Counted from the first letter of the stretch, positions 1 through 13,081 are shown. The stretch is DNA of 64,000 bases from Nautilus pompilius (GCA_018389105.1 JACATO010000991.1:870001-934000), one strand, 5' to 3'. The notes: generated by a model not told the origin, from the sequence alone. A program made the numbers and translations.

Positions 1-435
1 TGACCTGCTAAAGTCGAGAGGCCGCCGACGTGCAGAACGGCTCATTTTGGCGAACCTTCCCCAGGACAGTGGCCACGTGACTTTTCTCCGGGCACTCCGG
101 AGTTTCCTCCCCACGTCTGAAAACGAAGAATTCTAATAGGGACCTCGATAGCGGAGTGGCTCACCACTAGGGGTTCGTCCTAGATGTGACGTTAAAGCTG
201 CCGGGTTCTCGCCTGAGCTCTGCAGAGAAAGGGCTGGTTTTACGTACAAAAGCGTCCCGAACCGCTGTAGCGTCATCCCGTGACAAGAAAAGGGTTCTTT
301 TGTCATGCCTATTTAGGTCTATGAGGAGGGGGCTAGTCCTTGATTCTACATCATACGGCTATTTCCGTTGTCTGGACGCTCGAGAAATATTACGAAAATA
401 ACAGTTTCCAGGCAAAAGCAAATCCACATAAACGG

Positions 436-494
<59 letters not shown>

Positions 495-1516
495 GAGAAG
501 TTAATACCTTCGAACCGCTAGAGATCACAAGCGGAACAGCTGCTTCAGCAACAACAACAAAAAAGACAAGAATGTCTTAATGTCTTCACAAGTCGTATAA
601 TCAAGTGGACATTATGGATTCGATGTAAGGAAATATTTGGCCAGGAGCTGATTGCTTTACCGTTTGTTTTTAACTTACGGACATTCTGCCAGCCAAACAT
701 CTATGAGTCTACCACGGGGAGAGAGAGATTCGCCCCTTTATTTAAATGACGTAAAAAGTCTTATCCGCTATTCGTTTTATAGACATTTTCAGATCAATTA
801 GGGAAGAAACGGGTGCGCTGGCTGAGCGTGATTCGGCCGCAAGCAAAATATCAGGCTCTTCCGTGAGAAGCTTAGTTTTGTTGCGAGAAACTCGAGTACC
901 ACCGTGAAGAATTGACGATCGACGTGACGCGTTCAATTTGGCCTTGCAGCCACGGGCCGTCGAAACTACTTCGAACAATTAATTTTCGCGATTTATTCTA
1001 CTCGCTCTCGGCTTTTTTGCGGTTGAGTTTCCGTTCCTTTCTTTCCTCCCCTTGCTAGTCGGTTCTCGCAATAGCCAAACCCTGGAGCCAACAACCATCC
1101 CGACAAGAATTATGTCCGAAACCATTTTCGCCCACCTTTTTTTTATCAAGATCTCCTCCAAATTAGAAATTAGGCTGCATTGGTCTATGGGGACTTCTAC
1201 CGTAAACATCCGTCACGCGTACTCAACACCACCTACCGGCAGCCGTCTAAATTACTTCAGCTCCTCTTTAGGAATGCCATTAGTCGACCGCGTTGTCGCA
1301 GATTGCCTTATTTTCTGACCATCACTAATAAATCAGGATTCGTTGGCGTTATTTGGTGTAGAATGTCTACCAACAAAACCCCCAGTTTCGTTTCCGAGAG
1401 CCGCTCCTCCAAACAAACGTTTCCATGACGACACCGGTGCCGCTCCCCGACGCTGTCTTCAAAGACAAGAAGCCTCAGTCTCTCCTAAATTAGATCGTAG
1501 CTTAAAATATCCTTAC
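1..1516. other. Intron or left flank of the insulin-like gene; no exon recognised
   Basis: I checked the minus strand for adjacent cysteine codons as in an insulin A chain and found none in a usable frame. The only clear structure is a perfect (ATT)n run at 436-493. The short open frames on both strands have no domain signature and no convincing splice context. Confidence 0.5.
436..493. repeat. (ATT)n microsatellite
   Basis: An uninterrupted trinucleotide run of about 19 copies. On the minus strand it produces a poly-Asn open frame that is not a gene. Confidence 0.95.
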
Positions 1517-1686
1517 CTGGCTCTGGAGTAGCTGCGGCTGTAGCATTTTTATCGACTCTGGGCGCGGATCTTTTGCCCACTCGATATATATCGTAGGTGC
1601 AGGCCAGGTTGACGTGGGGTATCAGCTGTTCTCGACATCGCCGATGGCATTCCGTGTGCCAGGCGTCTCGCCACTCTGACGAAGTC
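1517..1686 (-). CDS. Insulin-like B-chain exon (exon 2), partial gene
   Basis: A 170-bp minus-strand exon lies between a good acceptor (TTTTCCCTTTGCAG) and a GTAAGG donor. Joined to the signal exon it gives Cys56, Cys60 and Cys72; Cys60-x11-Cys72 (CREQLIPHVNLAC) is the spacing of the two B-chain cysteines of insulin, relaxin and IGF. It is followed by TYDIYRVGKRS, a Lys-Arg prohormone-convertase site, and then a low-complexity C-peptide-like tail with one N-glycosylation sequon (NAT). The exon ends in phase 1 inside this tail, where insulin-family genes typically have a phase-1 intron. The usual Gly after the first B-chain Cys is Arg here, and Cys56 is an extra cysteine; extra cysteines are known in molluscan insulin-related peptides. 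No CC-x3-C-x8-C A-chain exon is visible in 1-1516, so it should lie beyond the left edge. The DIY-R-KR tail recalls gonadulin/dilp8-type B chains as I remember them, without certainty. Another secreted cysteine-rich peptide is the alternative. Confidence 0.6.
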
Positions 1687-3600
1687 CTGCAAAGGGAAAA
1701 TATTCCGGGTCGGTCCATGTCGGTACTTTATAAACACCGGGAGGGGGGGATTTCAACCAATCGCTGGGCGTGTTGCTAATTTCTGTCTAACTCTTCCAGC
1801 CAATTGCTATGCATTTATCTTGGAACGCAGTAAAAGTAAAATTCGTAAGCTAATTTCACTTTAAATAAATAAAACATTTACTTTTGTTGCAATAAGGTTA
1901 CCACGGCCAAATGCTATAAATTTAACTTTATATCGCAACAAAATTTTCCCGGCCAATCTTTAGGCGTTACATTTTTTAATTGCAATGAAATTCAGCGTAG
2001 ACCTGTTTGGTCTTTGGCCACCTGTTGTTATTATTATTATGCTAATTTGTTGCAGAACCCGGAAATAAAGACAAGCAATGCAGTGAAATTCTCCACGTTA
2101 GTATCTGGTACCTCGGCCTTTTTTGACATTGAATTCGTCGAGATTTTGTGTCCCGTCCTGGTCTGGGCTTCTCCGTGTCCAAGTCAGGGCTTTTCTTCGA
2201 TTCCATCCTATTGTCGGGATGTGGACAAGTTGCTCTGCTGGCGATCCGTAGAGTCCTGCAGGTACTCGATCGGGTTTATATCAAGGTGTTCCGGCACCCA
2301 GGTGGTGAATGCATTAATCCCTTTTCCAGACCGTGGTGACACAAGAGGTCTGTGGCACGTGGCAACGATTCCCCTGAGGATGACTGTCTAAAATAAGAGG
2401 AGACGTGGCCGACGTCTTTACTCGACAGACAGATTCTGTCTTCCAACCACGACGCCAGATCGCAGCCTTCGCCGTGACGCCTTCGCCCTTTGCTGAAAGC
2501 ATTCGGGGGGGCAAAATGGCTCGGCTACCGCGTACTTTCAGATTGACAGTTTCTGCCGGCCCGACTGCGGCTTCCCAATTGATGGCAGTAATCTGATCTA
2601 CTGATGATAAATTAACTGTTGTATTATTTGGGGGGGGAATACTTGCTCACAACTATTGTGATAGACATACAATCCGCGCAGAGATCAGCTGGAATTTTCT
2701 ATTACCTGATATTTCCCTTGTATAAACCGTCAGTTATGATGGAAGGTCGGATTATTATGATATTTACGCTATCTTCATGAACTCTGGTCATCGGAAGGTG
2801 ACGAATAGCTCAGCCCTGTAATGTGCGCATCCGGGTATTCATCTGTTGCCACTCGTGTTGCAGAGTCTACTACTCACTCTCCGGTTTGCCTCTATACACC
2901 TCCCTGGTCGCAAGAACCGTAACCTACCTGGGAAAGCCCCTTTGGCCCCTTTTGGCCCGCGTCCATCACCTGCTAGCCACGTAAATATTCAAGTTTCACA
3001 AGATTTGCAGACAAAACGTGAGAAGGCGAAATATCGCCAAGGTGGCGCTGTCTCGACACCATTTCATTGTAGACTTTCAGAAATGTTCGAATGCTGTGAG
3101 AATTTGCCGACGGAAAAGGACAGTAGAACAAACCATACGTCATAAATAGATTTACCACTGATCTTTCATCTACAGCCTCGCCCAGTCAGTTTGGCCTCCA
3201 TCAGTAAACTTCAATGTCAGACATAAATCCCTCAATCTAAATGCTCAACAACGAAACATCTTTCCCTATTCAAAAGATATTTTTAAAATTTGCAAAACTG
3301 ACACCAAATGCAAGAGAAAATGGCAGTGTGAATATGAATAACGTTTATTTGCATCAGTAAAAAAAATCTATATCAGTCAGAACATTTCATTATATTCTAG
3401 ATTATTCCTGATATTTCTGCTGTGTTCTGAGAACTGTCAGAACTTTTCTTTCAATCTAGAAAATTATAACTTTTCCATGAATGGAAGTAGCCATCCTTGC
3501 ATCAGCACCTTCAGTCAGTGCTGAAGTAATTTTTAGTCAAAAACATTAATCCTGGTATGTGAGAGTTAGGATTAACGCCGCTGACATGATTTAGAAAAGA
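1687..3600. other. Left part of predicted intron 1; nothing recognised
   Basis: AT-rich DNA between the two insulin-like exons. It holds no exon-like open frame with splice sites and no repeat of note. The right part of the intron contains transposase remains (separate entry). Confidence 0.4.
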
Positions 3601-3949
3601 GGCTGATTAACAAAAAAAAAACTTCTGCCAAGGGAAGAAGGGGTTTTTGCAAGACTTCAAGAGAAAGATGGGTTTTCTTGAACTGTACATTAAACTAGAT
3701 AATCAGAAGAAAGTATTGTCAAGAAGATATCGGATAAAGAATAGTCGGGAAAAAATGGCTTTAAAATTGCACATCCAAGCTAAAAAATAAAAGATTCTCT
3801 GTTATACGATGACAACAGAGACTTCAACAGGCCACTTGTCTTTACGGGATGCGATGCCATTGAAAGAGCCTCGTTCGGAAGTCCAACTCGCTCAACAACA
3901 ACAACAACAGAGACTTCAGTTTTGTAAGCAATACCAAAAATTGGCAAGT

Positions 3950-4295
3950 AGAAGATTGGAGCCAGATGATAGTTGCAGATGAAAGTTTGTTTACTTTTTT
4001 CTTTTAATCTTGATACTTTAATGGAAAACAGTGAAAGAATTTTAATGCAGCTGCATTTTACCAATCGAGAAACATCTAGAAAGTCTCCAGGAGATCTGCT
4101 TCTCTGCTAACAGTAATGGCAGTTTGATGATGATCCTGCCAAAAGGAACCCCCTGAATACAAATCGGTGCTTGAATCTCTTAAAAACAGATTTTTATTTC
4201 ATAAAATCTACTAAGTGACTCTGTCCTGATGGTAACTTTTGTTTTCAGCAAGATAAGGCACCATGTCACAGCAAAGATTTGGTCCAGCGGAAGTT
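3950..4295 (+). pseudogene. Decayed Tc1/mariner-type transposase fragment
   Basis: Plus-strand reading gives IVADESLFTF near 3970, resembling the first-Asp block (FSDE-x-x-F) of Tc1/mariner transposases. About 230 bp further is CPDGNFCFQQDKAPCHSK (4219-4272), which matches the second-Asp block of the family (usually xxFQQDNAPxHxS). Stops and frame changes interrupt the stretch, and the third acidic block was not found. Terminal repeats are not evident. It lies inside the predicted intron of the insulin-like gene, so it is probably an old insertion. Confidence 0.5.
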
Positions 4296-4818
4296 CTCTT
4301 GCTGATCGAGAACACACGAGCAGTGATGAGCAATATATCATCATTCCATGGCAGGGTTACTAAGCGAGGGCTCGGGTGGTGTGGGGGGGGGAAGGAACTG
4401 ATCATACAAAAGAAATTAATGAAGCAATGGCAGGAAGAATGAAAACAGTCATTAGAGAACAAAAGGTTACTGGTCAAAATATTGATAAAGGAACAAGACT
4501 TTGTGGTCTTAACCAATTCTTGTTGGTGTAGTTGCAGAACTTTTTTGTAATTTTTCTCTATCATATTTGTTATATGCTCGATTAACCCCAAAACATTTTT
4601 ATCTGGCCATTAGTCTTCGTGATAATAATAAAAAAAAAAATGAACAAGGCGCCGGTCAAGACTACGACGCCATCACGTAGCTGGCAACGCCACCTGTGGC
4701 GTAATTCGGTGCCAACCAAGACGTCGAAGTTAAAAACAGGAACGTAAAACTAGCTAGCTGGGGTCGATGGAAGTGTTGCATTATGGCTCTAGTAGCAATA
4801 CCGTCGTGGTTCGCTCAC

Positions 4819-4946
4819 CTGGAGGCGATCGTTTGTAACAAGTCCTCATGAGTCGTGGCGAGGGCGCCGTAGATGGACAGAACAAAGAGGAAGGCGATGT
4901 TGGCTGACGAGCAGGCCGATGACGGTTGGTCGAGCACGTGTTTCAT
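4819..4946 (-). CDS. Signal-peptide exon of a candidate insulin-like peptide precursor (exon 1)
   Basis: This exon is too short for an ORF filter. Reading the minus strand, a 3' splice site (GCTTTCAG, exon base 4954) is followed by an ATG at 4946-4944 with G at -3, then 42 codons and two bases before a GTGAGC donor at 4818. The peptide begins MKHVLDQPSS and has a hydrophobic core (residues 15-30, ANIAFLFVLSIYGALA) followed by a polar stretch (TTHEDLLQTIAS), as expected of a secretory signal with cleavage near residue 30-32. The exon ends in phase 2 (AG|), which joins in frame to the G that starts the exon at 1686 to make Arg43. The 3.1-kb intron between them holds a decayed transposase. The splice sites and the phase match are seen directly; the gene assignment rests on exon 2. 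A transmembrane rather than cleaved N-terminus is the main alternative. Confidence 0.6.
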
Positions 4947-4954
4947 GGCTGTAT

Positions 4955-7900
4955 CTGAAAGCAAACAAAGAACGTCAGATGTTACGGGAAGGTCGCGTAA
5001 CCAGAGGAAAAAAGCCTGAACTACAGGAGAAGCCGTACTATTGGTAGACAGGATGTTTTTTTAGGGCCTGGGGAATTTTTATGTCCATGCTGCTCCCTCC
5101 ATCGTTTACAAACGTCGCTCCCTGCGCGGAGGCTTTCGACCAATCGAGAGTAAGACTGCAGCCAGAAGAAACCCAGAGACTAGAGACATTTTCGCTCATC
5201 TCTTCCTTCTTTAGCTTGTTTGGAAATGTAACCGCTCCGTCTTCACGCCCGTTCTGCGCCCAGCTTTCCGACCCCTGGATTTCAGACGGTGTAACTAAAC
5301 TGCACTGCACCGGTGCCAACAAAGTCCGGCACCTCGTGTGCGTGCGCAATTGGCGACACAACATCCGTCGGTACGAGGATTGGCGTTAGATGAGGCGAGG
5401 TTCGAGCAATACTTTGTTCCCCCGTGACGACCATGGGCCATGTGATCTGTTAACGGCCCCCTCTTAGACGCCATCCCGCGTGCTGATTGGTCGACTCGCC
5501 AGTCGCTGGAGAACTGGAAATGCCCACCTCCTAGCATCTCCAGTCCTTACTGCTGTCGCCATTGATTCTAATTTTGAGAATCGCGTTGTCGGCGCGCGCC
5601 GATGGCCGGTCGTCAGACATCCCACTTCCGGTAAGGTGTAAAACGATCAACCCGGTTATTACGCACCGATCGAGTAAATAAATCGTTTTTAAAATTAATT
5701 TTTTTTTACAAAAAAAACTTGCAAATTTTATTTCGATTTCTAATTTTATACTTAGAGTTGACAGCCACCGGTGTCTTGTTTATATAACGTAATGCAGCCG
5801 CGACATCTGTTGACACAGAAATAAGCAGTCGTCGGGGCGAATAGAAAGGGATGGCCAGGAGACACTGAGGGAAATCGGCTCTTACACTAAAGGTCAGAGC
5901 GGCCCGAACAGCTGATTAATCCAATCCTGGCCGACGAAGACAAAAGATAATACACCTCGGGAAGTTACCGCCTCCGGGTCACAACTCTTTAGATATCCGG
6001 ATAAATAAATAAACAAATGTGACGCGTCCGCTTTACTCTTGATAGGAGGCGAAGCGTACTTCCCGCCCCACGTGATGTTTCGGGTTTTTGCCAGCACCAT
6101 AACTCAGCCACCCGGCTACGCTGTTACTGACTTGAACACGGAACCGGAAATGGGTCCGAGAGTCGTGAATCAATCACTGTCGGTGTTCCCATCTTTACAG
6201 CAGAGCGATGAGAAATTCACGGTAGCGTCTCGATTACCCAGATCTCTGTACCCAGTGTCTCCATTATAACAGACATTTAGCAGAACTTTTAAAATTTCGA
6301 TAGCCACAGAAACTCCGGCCTACATAATTCGGGGGGGGGGGTGTGGGGTCGGTCTGATGAAGTGTTCAGGATAAGCTTGAAATTCTAAATAAAGATACAT
6401 TCAATAGTCTGCAGCCTCCTCACGACGTTCAGAGAAAATTTATTGCTCGGATCCAATGCATAGCAACAAGGTTAAAGACTAAAATGTTCTCCATGCAATT
6501 GCGCCTTTACCGATGATGTATGGATCACCCCTAGGCCGAGATTTTACAAAATATACTGCATGCCGAATTTCATGGGATTGAAATTTGGATCCTTCTGTGG
6601 AAACCTAAATCCAATTGTATTGGCCAGTAGATCGTTTATGCGGAGACTCGTAGCTTCATAAAACGGATAGTGGATTCACACGTCTTTACAATTAGCGAAC
6701 TTGTTAGGCAAAAACAGTTTTCGCCCCACAAACCCGTTCAAAATGGCATTTCTGCTTCTTTTTGATATACGAGGGTGAAAAGAAAATTTGCAACTTTAGG
6801 GTAATCTTTTTTACGATACTTTTGAAACTTAATTATCTCTGCCTGTTCACAATTACTGTTTCGATAATAAACTTATATGGCGGCTAATTAGCGACTCTGA
6901 AAGATGCTGTGATCCATATGGAGGTAGAAGTCGCTTCATTATTTTGTGGAATGTATTATTAGATGTTAAATTCAATGACAACAAAAGAAATAATTTCTTT
7001 CAAATTTGTTTTAATTAACAATAAACAGCAGTGAGATGTTTTCCAAGAACATTTCTAGTCGTGTTAAAGGCTTTAGCCCGGATAAATAGGCAGTAAGGGT
7101 CATTCCAAATTGAAGGGATGCCAAAGAGGACATGTATAACGCATCTTAAGTTGTACTGATTACTATAGAACTTCCGACTTTTTGGTCTTTGAAATATTAT
7201 GAAAATGCGAGAAATTTGGAAAGTTTGTTGTCTTTTTTTTAAAAAAAAAAGGAAAGAAGAAAAGAGCTGTCAATGTTTTTTGTTTTTGTTTTTGTTTATT
7301 TTTCTAACCACCCGCTTTAATAATTCGTTCGAATTAAAGGCGCAAAGCCATTTTCGAAACTTCCTGAAGTCTCAAAGACTGGTGATAATTTGTCGTCAGT
7401 CAGAGAAGCTCTTCGGTGTGTCATTGGTTGGCTGGGCTCCCTCTGTGACTGAAAGAACAAAGACGAAATCTGGCCTAATCTCGGTCTAAGTAAAGCATGC
7501 TTTATACCCACAGGATCGTGAATCCGATGAAAAAAGAGAGCGGGAAAATGTGATTAGCTGTCTGCTGCGATCAAAAGTAAATGTGATAAATGGTGAGACA
7601 GGATTAAAATGTCCCCGGGGGGTGTGGAGAGGGGGTGCAACGAACGCCAAGAATATCCAATGTTTAGAGGATGTGTCGAGTGGCGAAAGTACTCAGAGTC
7701 ACGTGCAAAAAAACCAACCCTTCAGCAATGGTCACTTGATAGAGGCAGATAAACGTAAGAAGACAGCATGTAGAATCCGACCGGCAGGCCAGTTAGAGTA
7801 CCTGTTATAAACCGGATTTGCTGCCGTTGTTGCTCTTGTTACATTATAGGAAATATCCAGCATTTCACGTTTATTCTTCCTTCTCTTCCCTTAAAACCAG

Positions 7901-9554
7901 CATCGGTATTCTGTCGAGTCAGGTGAAGATTAGCAAAGGTGGTGCCTTACAGCATCACGTCAAGACAAAGATTTCCTATGCAAGAGGCAGAGGCAGAAGT
8001 TATTCCAGTCCATATTAAGCAGCTAACCGCAGCAATAACTGTAGCGTGATTCATTCTACTTTCGTATATACGTCTTCTGTAGGCGCCCTCTACGGGGCAG
8101 ACATATGCCGACCTCGGATTGGTGGCCAAGATAACTTACAATTTTTTTTTTCCCTTTTCCTTTGTTACCTAAAAATGTTCCTTTAGCTGGAACTATAAGC
8201 TTAAAGTGAAAACAGGGTATGCTGGTACGAGGCCCGCTTCAACCATAGGGCAAACGGGGCACTTGCCCAGGGCCCTGGCTGGTGCGAAAGTCAGTTATTC
8301 GCTTACCAATTGCTTTGTGTGGGAGGCACAAGCGAAAGGATCAAATAGCAGGCGTCCTCTTTGGACAGTTCGGTAGAGTCTGGTTAATAACAAAATAATA
8401 CCGATTGGCTTCGTACGTTTTACTTCGCGGACAGGAATAACTGCCGATGTGACGAAGTTTGCCACGTTCGGCCACTTCCCGGCATGCCGCGCGGAAATCG
8501 TGTCGTTTCCGTTCTCATCGTCGATGGCGAAGAGGGTACGAACAGAGGGGAGACCTCGTCGACCAGTGTGTGTGTGTGTGGAGTAGAGTCGTTCTAAGGG
8601 TCAGATCTGTACGGCTACTTCCGTTGTTCGCCAACAGGAAACGCGAGGACGGAGACATCTTGGAGCTGGCTGCGGGCCGAACGTTCGGCGGAAGCGGGTC
8701 CACGATATAAAAACAGGCGGAGAGAGAGAGGGGGGGTGGGGGAGAAGGGCTGAAAGGGACCGGCCCGGCGCTGGGGTAACGCGGGGACAACCTGACAGGA
8801 ACGTAAAGAAAGCTGATTTCTAGAAAGTCGCCTCTTCCTTATTTTTCCAAGTAATTTTTTTTTTTATCGAAAATGGATTCGGATGGACGCCGATGGTGGA
8901 AGTCCGGGAGAGGAATCCCGACAACTGTCTAAATATCTGCTTCTGTAGGTTTCCTGGTAACGGCCCGACCCCCCGAGAAGGTAAATAAACGCATAAATAG
9001 GGAGGTCGGAACAAAGGACCCATAGAATTCTCCGCTCATCCTGTTCTTCCTGTGTCGGCGGCGGGTCACCGAGGTCCAGGACCAGGCGGATTCCGATCGA
9101 TGTCCTCGCTAAAACACAAGACGAAAAACGGTTTGTGCCCTTCTTTTTTTCTTCTTCCTATAAGAAAATTACCGTTTTCTCCTCGAGTTCTACGCGGAAT
9201 CTCGGGGCGGTCACGTGGCCTCAACAAATTTCTGAAGTTCGAATAGGTCCGCGGCAACTGGGCCTGGGTCACTTCCGCTCGTCAGGTTTGGCACCTGGAT
9301 TGAGAGGGGTGGTGGTCGGAGCAGGTTGGATACGCTTTCCACTAATCGGCCGCGCTATTCACTGGACCACGCACACCTACAACTTGTTCATTCACATCTT
9401 CCATTCTTTTCTGTCGGCGGAGAGGGAACTGGCATAGATACAGCGATTACAACATTCGGGGAAGAAAAAACAAAAACCACAGAGTTTTCATTTCTCCTAA
9501 AAACCATATTCGTCATAGAGATACCTGCAAATCTTTACAAGCTGCGAATTTACA
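4955..9554. other. No gene recognised
   Basis: GC-rich to the left (4955-5650), AT-rich in the middle (5650-7500) and CpG-rich again from about 8400. Open frames are short (under about 105 codons), overlap on both strands and lack domain signatures. A G-run stands at 6331. The 4955-5600 part could include the upstream promoter or 5' exon of the insulin-like gene, but I cannot point to a site. Confidence 0.4.
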
Positions 9555-10545
9555 CTCCCACATCCTCACACACCCCCCACACACACATTCTCACACATAC
9601 ACCCTCACATTCTCTCACACACTCTCTCACACATACACCCTCACATTCTCTCACACACACACTCCGTCACACATACACACGCACATTCTCTCACACACTC
9701 CCTCACACATACACCCTCACACTCAACACACATTCTCTCACACACTCCCTCACACATCTCACGCATACACCCTCACAACTTCACACCCAACACACATTCT
9801 CTCACACACTCAACACACATTCTCACACACACACACACGCACATTCTCTCACATTCTCACGCATACACCCGCACAACTTCACACTCAACACACATTCTCA
9901 CACATACACCCTCACATTCTCTCACACACACCCTCACACATAAACCCTCACATTCTCTCACACACTCCCTCACACATACACCCTCACACTCAACACAACA
10001 TTCTCTCACACATCCCACGCATACACCCTCACATTCTCTCTCTCACACACACACACACACGCACATTCATACACTCTCACACCCTCACACACTCCCTCAC
10101 ACATTCTCACGCATACACCCTCACAACTTCACACCCAACACACATTCTCACACTCCCTCAGACTCAACACACATTCTCACACATACACCCTCACATTCTC
10201 TCACACACTCCCTCACACATAAACCCTCACACTCTCACACACGCCCTCACACATACACCCTCACACTCAACACACATTCTCACAACATTCCCACGCATAC
10301 ACCCTCACATTCTCTCTCACACACACACACACACGCACATTCATACACTCTCACACCCTCACACACTCCCTCACACATTCTCACGCATACACCCTCACAA
10401 CTTCACACCCAACACACATTCTCACACTCCCTCAGACTCAACACACATTCTCACACACACACACACACATTCATACACTCTCACACCCTCACACTCTCAC
10501 GCATACACCCTCACATTTCCACTCATACACTCTCTCGCTCTCACG
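9555..10545. repeat. Compound (CA)-rich array of TCACACAC/ATACACCC units
   Basis: About 1 kb of degenerate units such as CACACATACACCCTCACATT and CTCACACACTCCCTCACACA. A block of about 150 bp is present twice, near 10031-10180 and 10307-10460, so the array has expanded by segmental duplication as well as slippage. The open frame through it (9326-9943, rich in Thr, His and Ser) is a repeat artefact. Confidence 0.95.
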
Positions 10546-11917
10546 CACAGAGTGTCACTCACTCTAGTGTGATAGCCTAGTAGTACGCAGTGCTGAGGAA
10601 GAATCCGGCTATGAACAGGTAGATAGATGTTAACAAAGAACTGGATAAGTTTGCTAATAACAACAATAAAATTTGCTTCATTCCGTAAATCGACAGAATT
10701 GCACTGCGGTAGTGCACGAGATCGAATGAAAAGAGGGAGGAAAAAAACCTTTTTGCAGCCTAAGGCTCTTGTTCGTTTTACTGAGGTCGCCCGGTGAAGA
10801 TGTTTTTGATCGCTGTATCCATTGCCTTGGCGGTTCATCAAGTACGGAGAGGTTGTTTATCGCCCTCCCACCTACAGTAGCTTCTTTCACTCGAAAGGGA
10901 GACCTTATTTCCTATCTGTGTGTGTTAGGGAGGCTTTTCGTGCATCTATCACCAAGTTGGTGACTGGTTGTATTTTTGTCTGTGAAAGGGAAAGCTCCCT
11001 ATTTCGACAAGAATCTCTCGGGGGGGGAGGAGGAGGGGTCCAGTTACCCTCTGAGACTCTTCCTCGTCTACGTGATCAACTTTCTCTACCTGCAAGGTAT
11101 TATTAATCAGAGGGGCCGCCTCTCCCGTAGGTTAGCCCTTTTTACTGGAACACCTTAATTTCGGCTGGCGTTTAGCGTACGTACCCTTCTTCACCTGGAC
11201 AAATAGCTCAGCGGCATGGCAGCTCCAACTCGAACAGAAACACCGATACAATAAAACCGTATTCATCCTCAGCACAAAGAAGCTGATTGCATCTCTGACT
11301 GGCAGTCAATATTTAGACAGGCGAACCCCTCGTCAGCGAGGCCGCTGATTGACTCCATCACGTTATTTGTCTTTGCCGGAGAAAAGCGCGATTGAAAACA
11401 ATGAATGCGAACAGATTAAAAAGTCATCTGTGTTCTGAGGAACGAGAGGAACTGGAGAGCTGCGGGTCTGAGGAGGAGCTCGGCCGCCTTCGGGGACGGT
11501 AAACAGAGGTCTGTTTACGAAGCCCCGGCTGGGAGAGGTTCCGCTCCATTCTAAACGTTTTAGGAAAGCTCCCCTGCCCGGCACGCACCGAGGGAGTCGG
11601 GGACCCTGCTCTCGCCCAGAGGAGGTGTTCGCTTATCGCAGGCTTCGGCGCCTCTCGCCTTCCGTCCCGAATTTGTTCTTTTCCTACCTTATTATAGACG
11701 ATCTAAGAACCCTTCTCGCGTTAGAGACCCGAGATCCGAACGAGAAGTGGCCGGTGTTTGGACGTCGTTATAATTTAGGGCGGTCTGACGTGACGGGGCT
11801 GGGCTTCCCTTCTGTCAGGAAGGTGCGACGAGAACCTTTCGTGGAGGCGGCCTCACAGAGGCATACGGCCGTTAAACAGGGAGAGGGAGTCAAATGTGGG
11901 GACAGTCCGGTTGGTCA

Positions 11918-11919
<2 letters not shown>
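10546..11919. other. No gene recognised
   Basis: Mixed-composition DNA with a G-run at 11020. Overlapping short open frames (about 60-115 codons) occur on both strands, and none shows a domain, signal peptide or splice framing that I can support. Confidence 0.4.

Positions 11920-11960
<41 letters not shown>
11920..11960. repeat. (GA)n microsatellite
   Basis: An uninterrupted GA run of about 20 copies. It creates the Arg-Glu tracts in the overlapping open frames at 11625-12273. Confidence 0.95.
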
Positions 11961-11962
<2 letters not shown>

Positions 11963-12307
11963 AACAATCGGCCTCTCTTTTGTTCGTATTAAATCAGTTT
12001 TCTCTCTCTCCCGGCCGGATCTTCAGTACGCCACAACAAGACTCCTGCCAGTCAGTGCAGGGCTCTACGTCTTCACGGCAAAGGAAAGCGAACCCCAGTG
12101 GGGCGGCGACAATTCAAAACAAATACAATTACCCGAGTGCGTGCAACATTCGGGAAAGGGTTAAAGGGTACCACCTACCGTGCGCACGCGCACCCGAAAA
12201 CGATGAGAAAAAACCCAAGCAAGTTGAGAAACAAAGACATTTCGGTAAATCGTTTTACGCTTTTCTGGTTTGAGTTCTGCATTCAACAACCAAAACTACT
12301 TTCGTTT

Positions 12308-12425
12308 TCTTCTCTCTCTCTCTCCATCTCTCTCCATCTCTCTGTCCATCTCTCTCTCTCTCTACCCCATCTCTCCCTTTCTCTCCATCTCTCTCCCCAT
12401 CTCTCTCCACCCCATCTCTCTCTTT
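12308..12425. repeat. CT-rich array with CCATCTCTCT units
   Basis: Repeats of CCATCTCTCTC, the reverse complement of the GAGAGAGATGG motif that punctuates the GA arrays at 13.0, 18.5 and 31.4 kb. Confidence 0.9.
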
Positions 12426-12998
12426 TATCATTTACACAACTGTTCTAAACAGATTCTTTAACGGGAGCGCGAGAACTGGGGATAACGACACGTCTACCCT
12501 CAGGAAGTTCTGAGGCTCCTGTCCGATTAGGCTTTAGCTTATCCCCCCACACACACACAAAAGGGGGGCTAAAAACGTTTACGGAGACAGAAACGAGCGA
12601 GCCACTCCTCCTTCTCTCTACGCAAGCTGCCGGAGTCGGAGAACCTAACCGCCACAGAAAAGTTCGAAGACCGAGCGCGAGATCCCCCCCCCCACTATCT
12701 CGCGGGCCCATAAATATCCCGTTAACAAGGAAAAGACGCCTTCAGATTTGGAAATGGTAGTTTGTGACAAGCCGACATTTTCTTCTGATGTTCCCTTTAC
12801 AGAATATGCTCCTAGAGATTGGAGGAGAGACATTCAGTTGTTACTAAATAATGGAGCTTTTTAAAGGCACTTGAAGTTGTATATATATATTTTTTTTAAA
12901 TCTCCGTTTTAAAATTAACCCCTTTATCTCCAGATGACAGTTACTGGGACCCCCGAGTCCGCGTCGTCCAAGCACGATTAAGTCCGTGTAACAAATAC
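12426..12998. other. No gene recognised
   Basis: CpG-containing DNA with a C-run at 12684. Minus-strand open frames of 60-90 codons lack recognisable features. Confidence 0.4.
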
Positions 12999-13047
12999 AG
13001 AGAGAGAAGAGAGAAGAGAAGAGAGAGAGAGAGAGAGAGTCGAGAGA

Positions 13048-13081
<34 letters not shown>

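Noticed and set aside
8225..8300. GGGGCACTTGCCCAGGGCCC, reminiscent of a dispersed repeat
   Set aside because: I cannot name the family or define its ends from one copy.
9326..9943. 205-codon plus-strand frame with Thr-His-Ser repeats
   Set aside because: Runs through the CA array; no domain in the non-repeat part.
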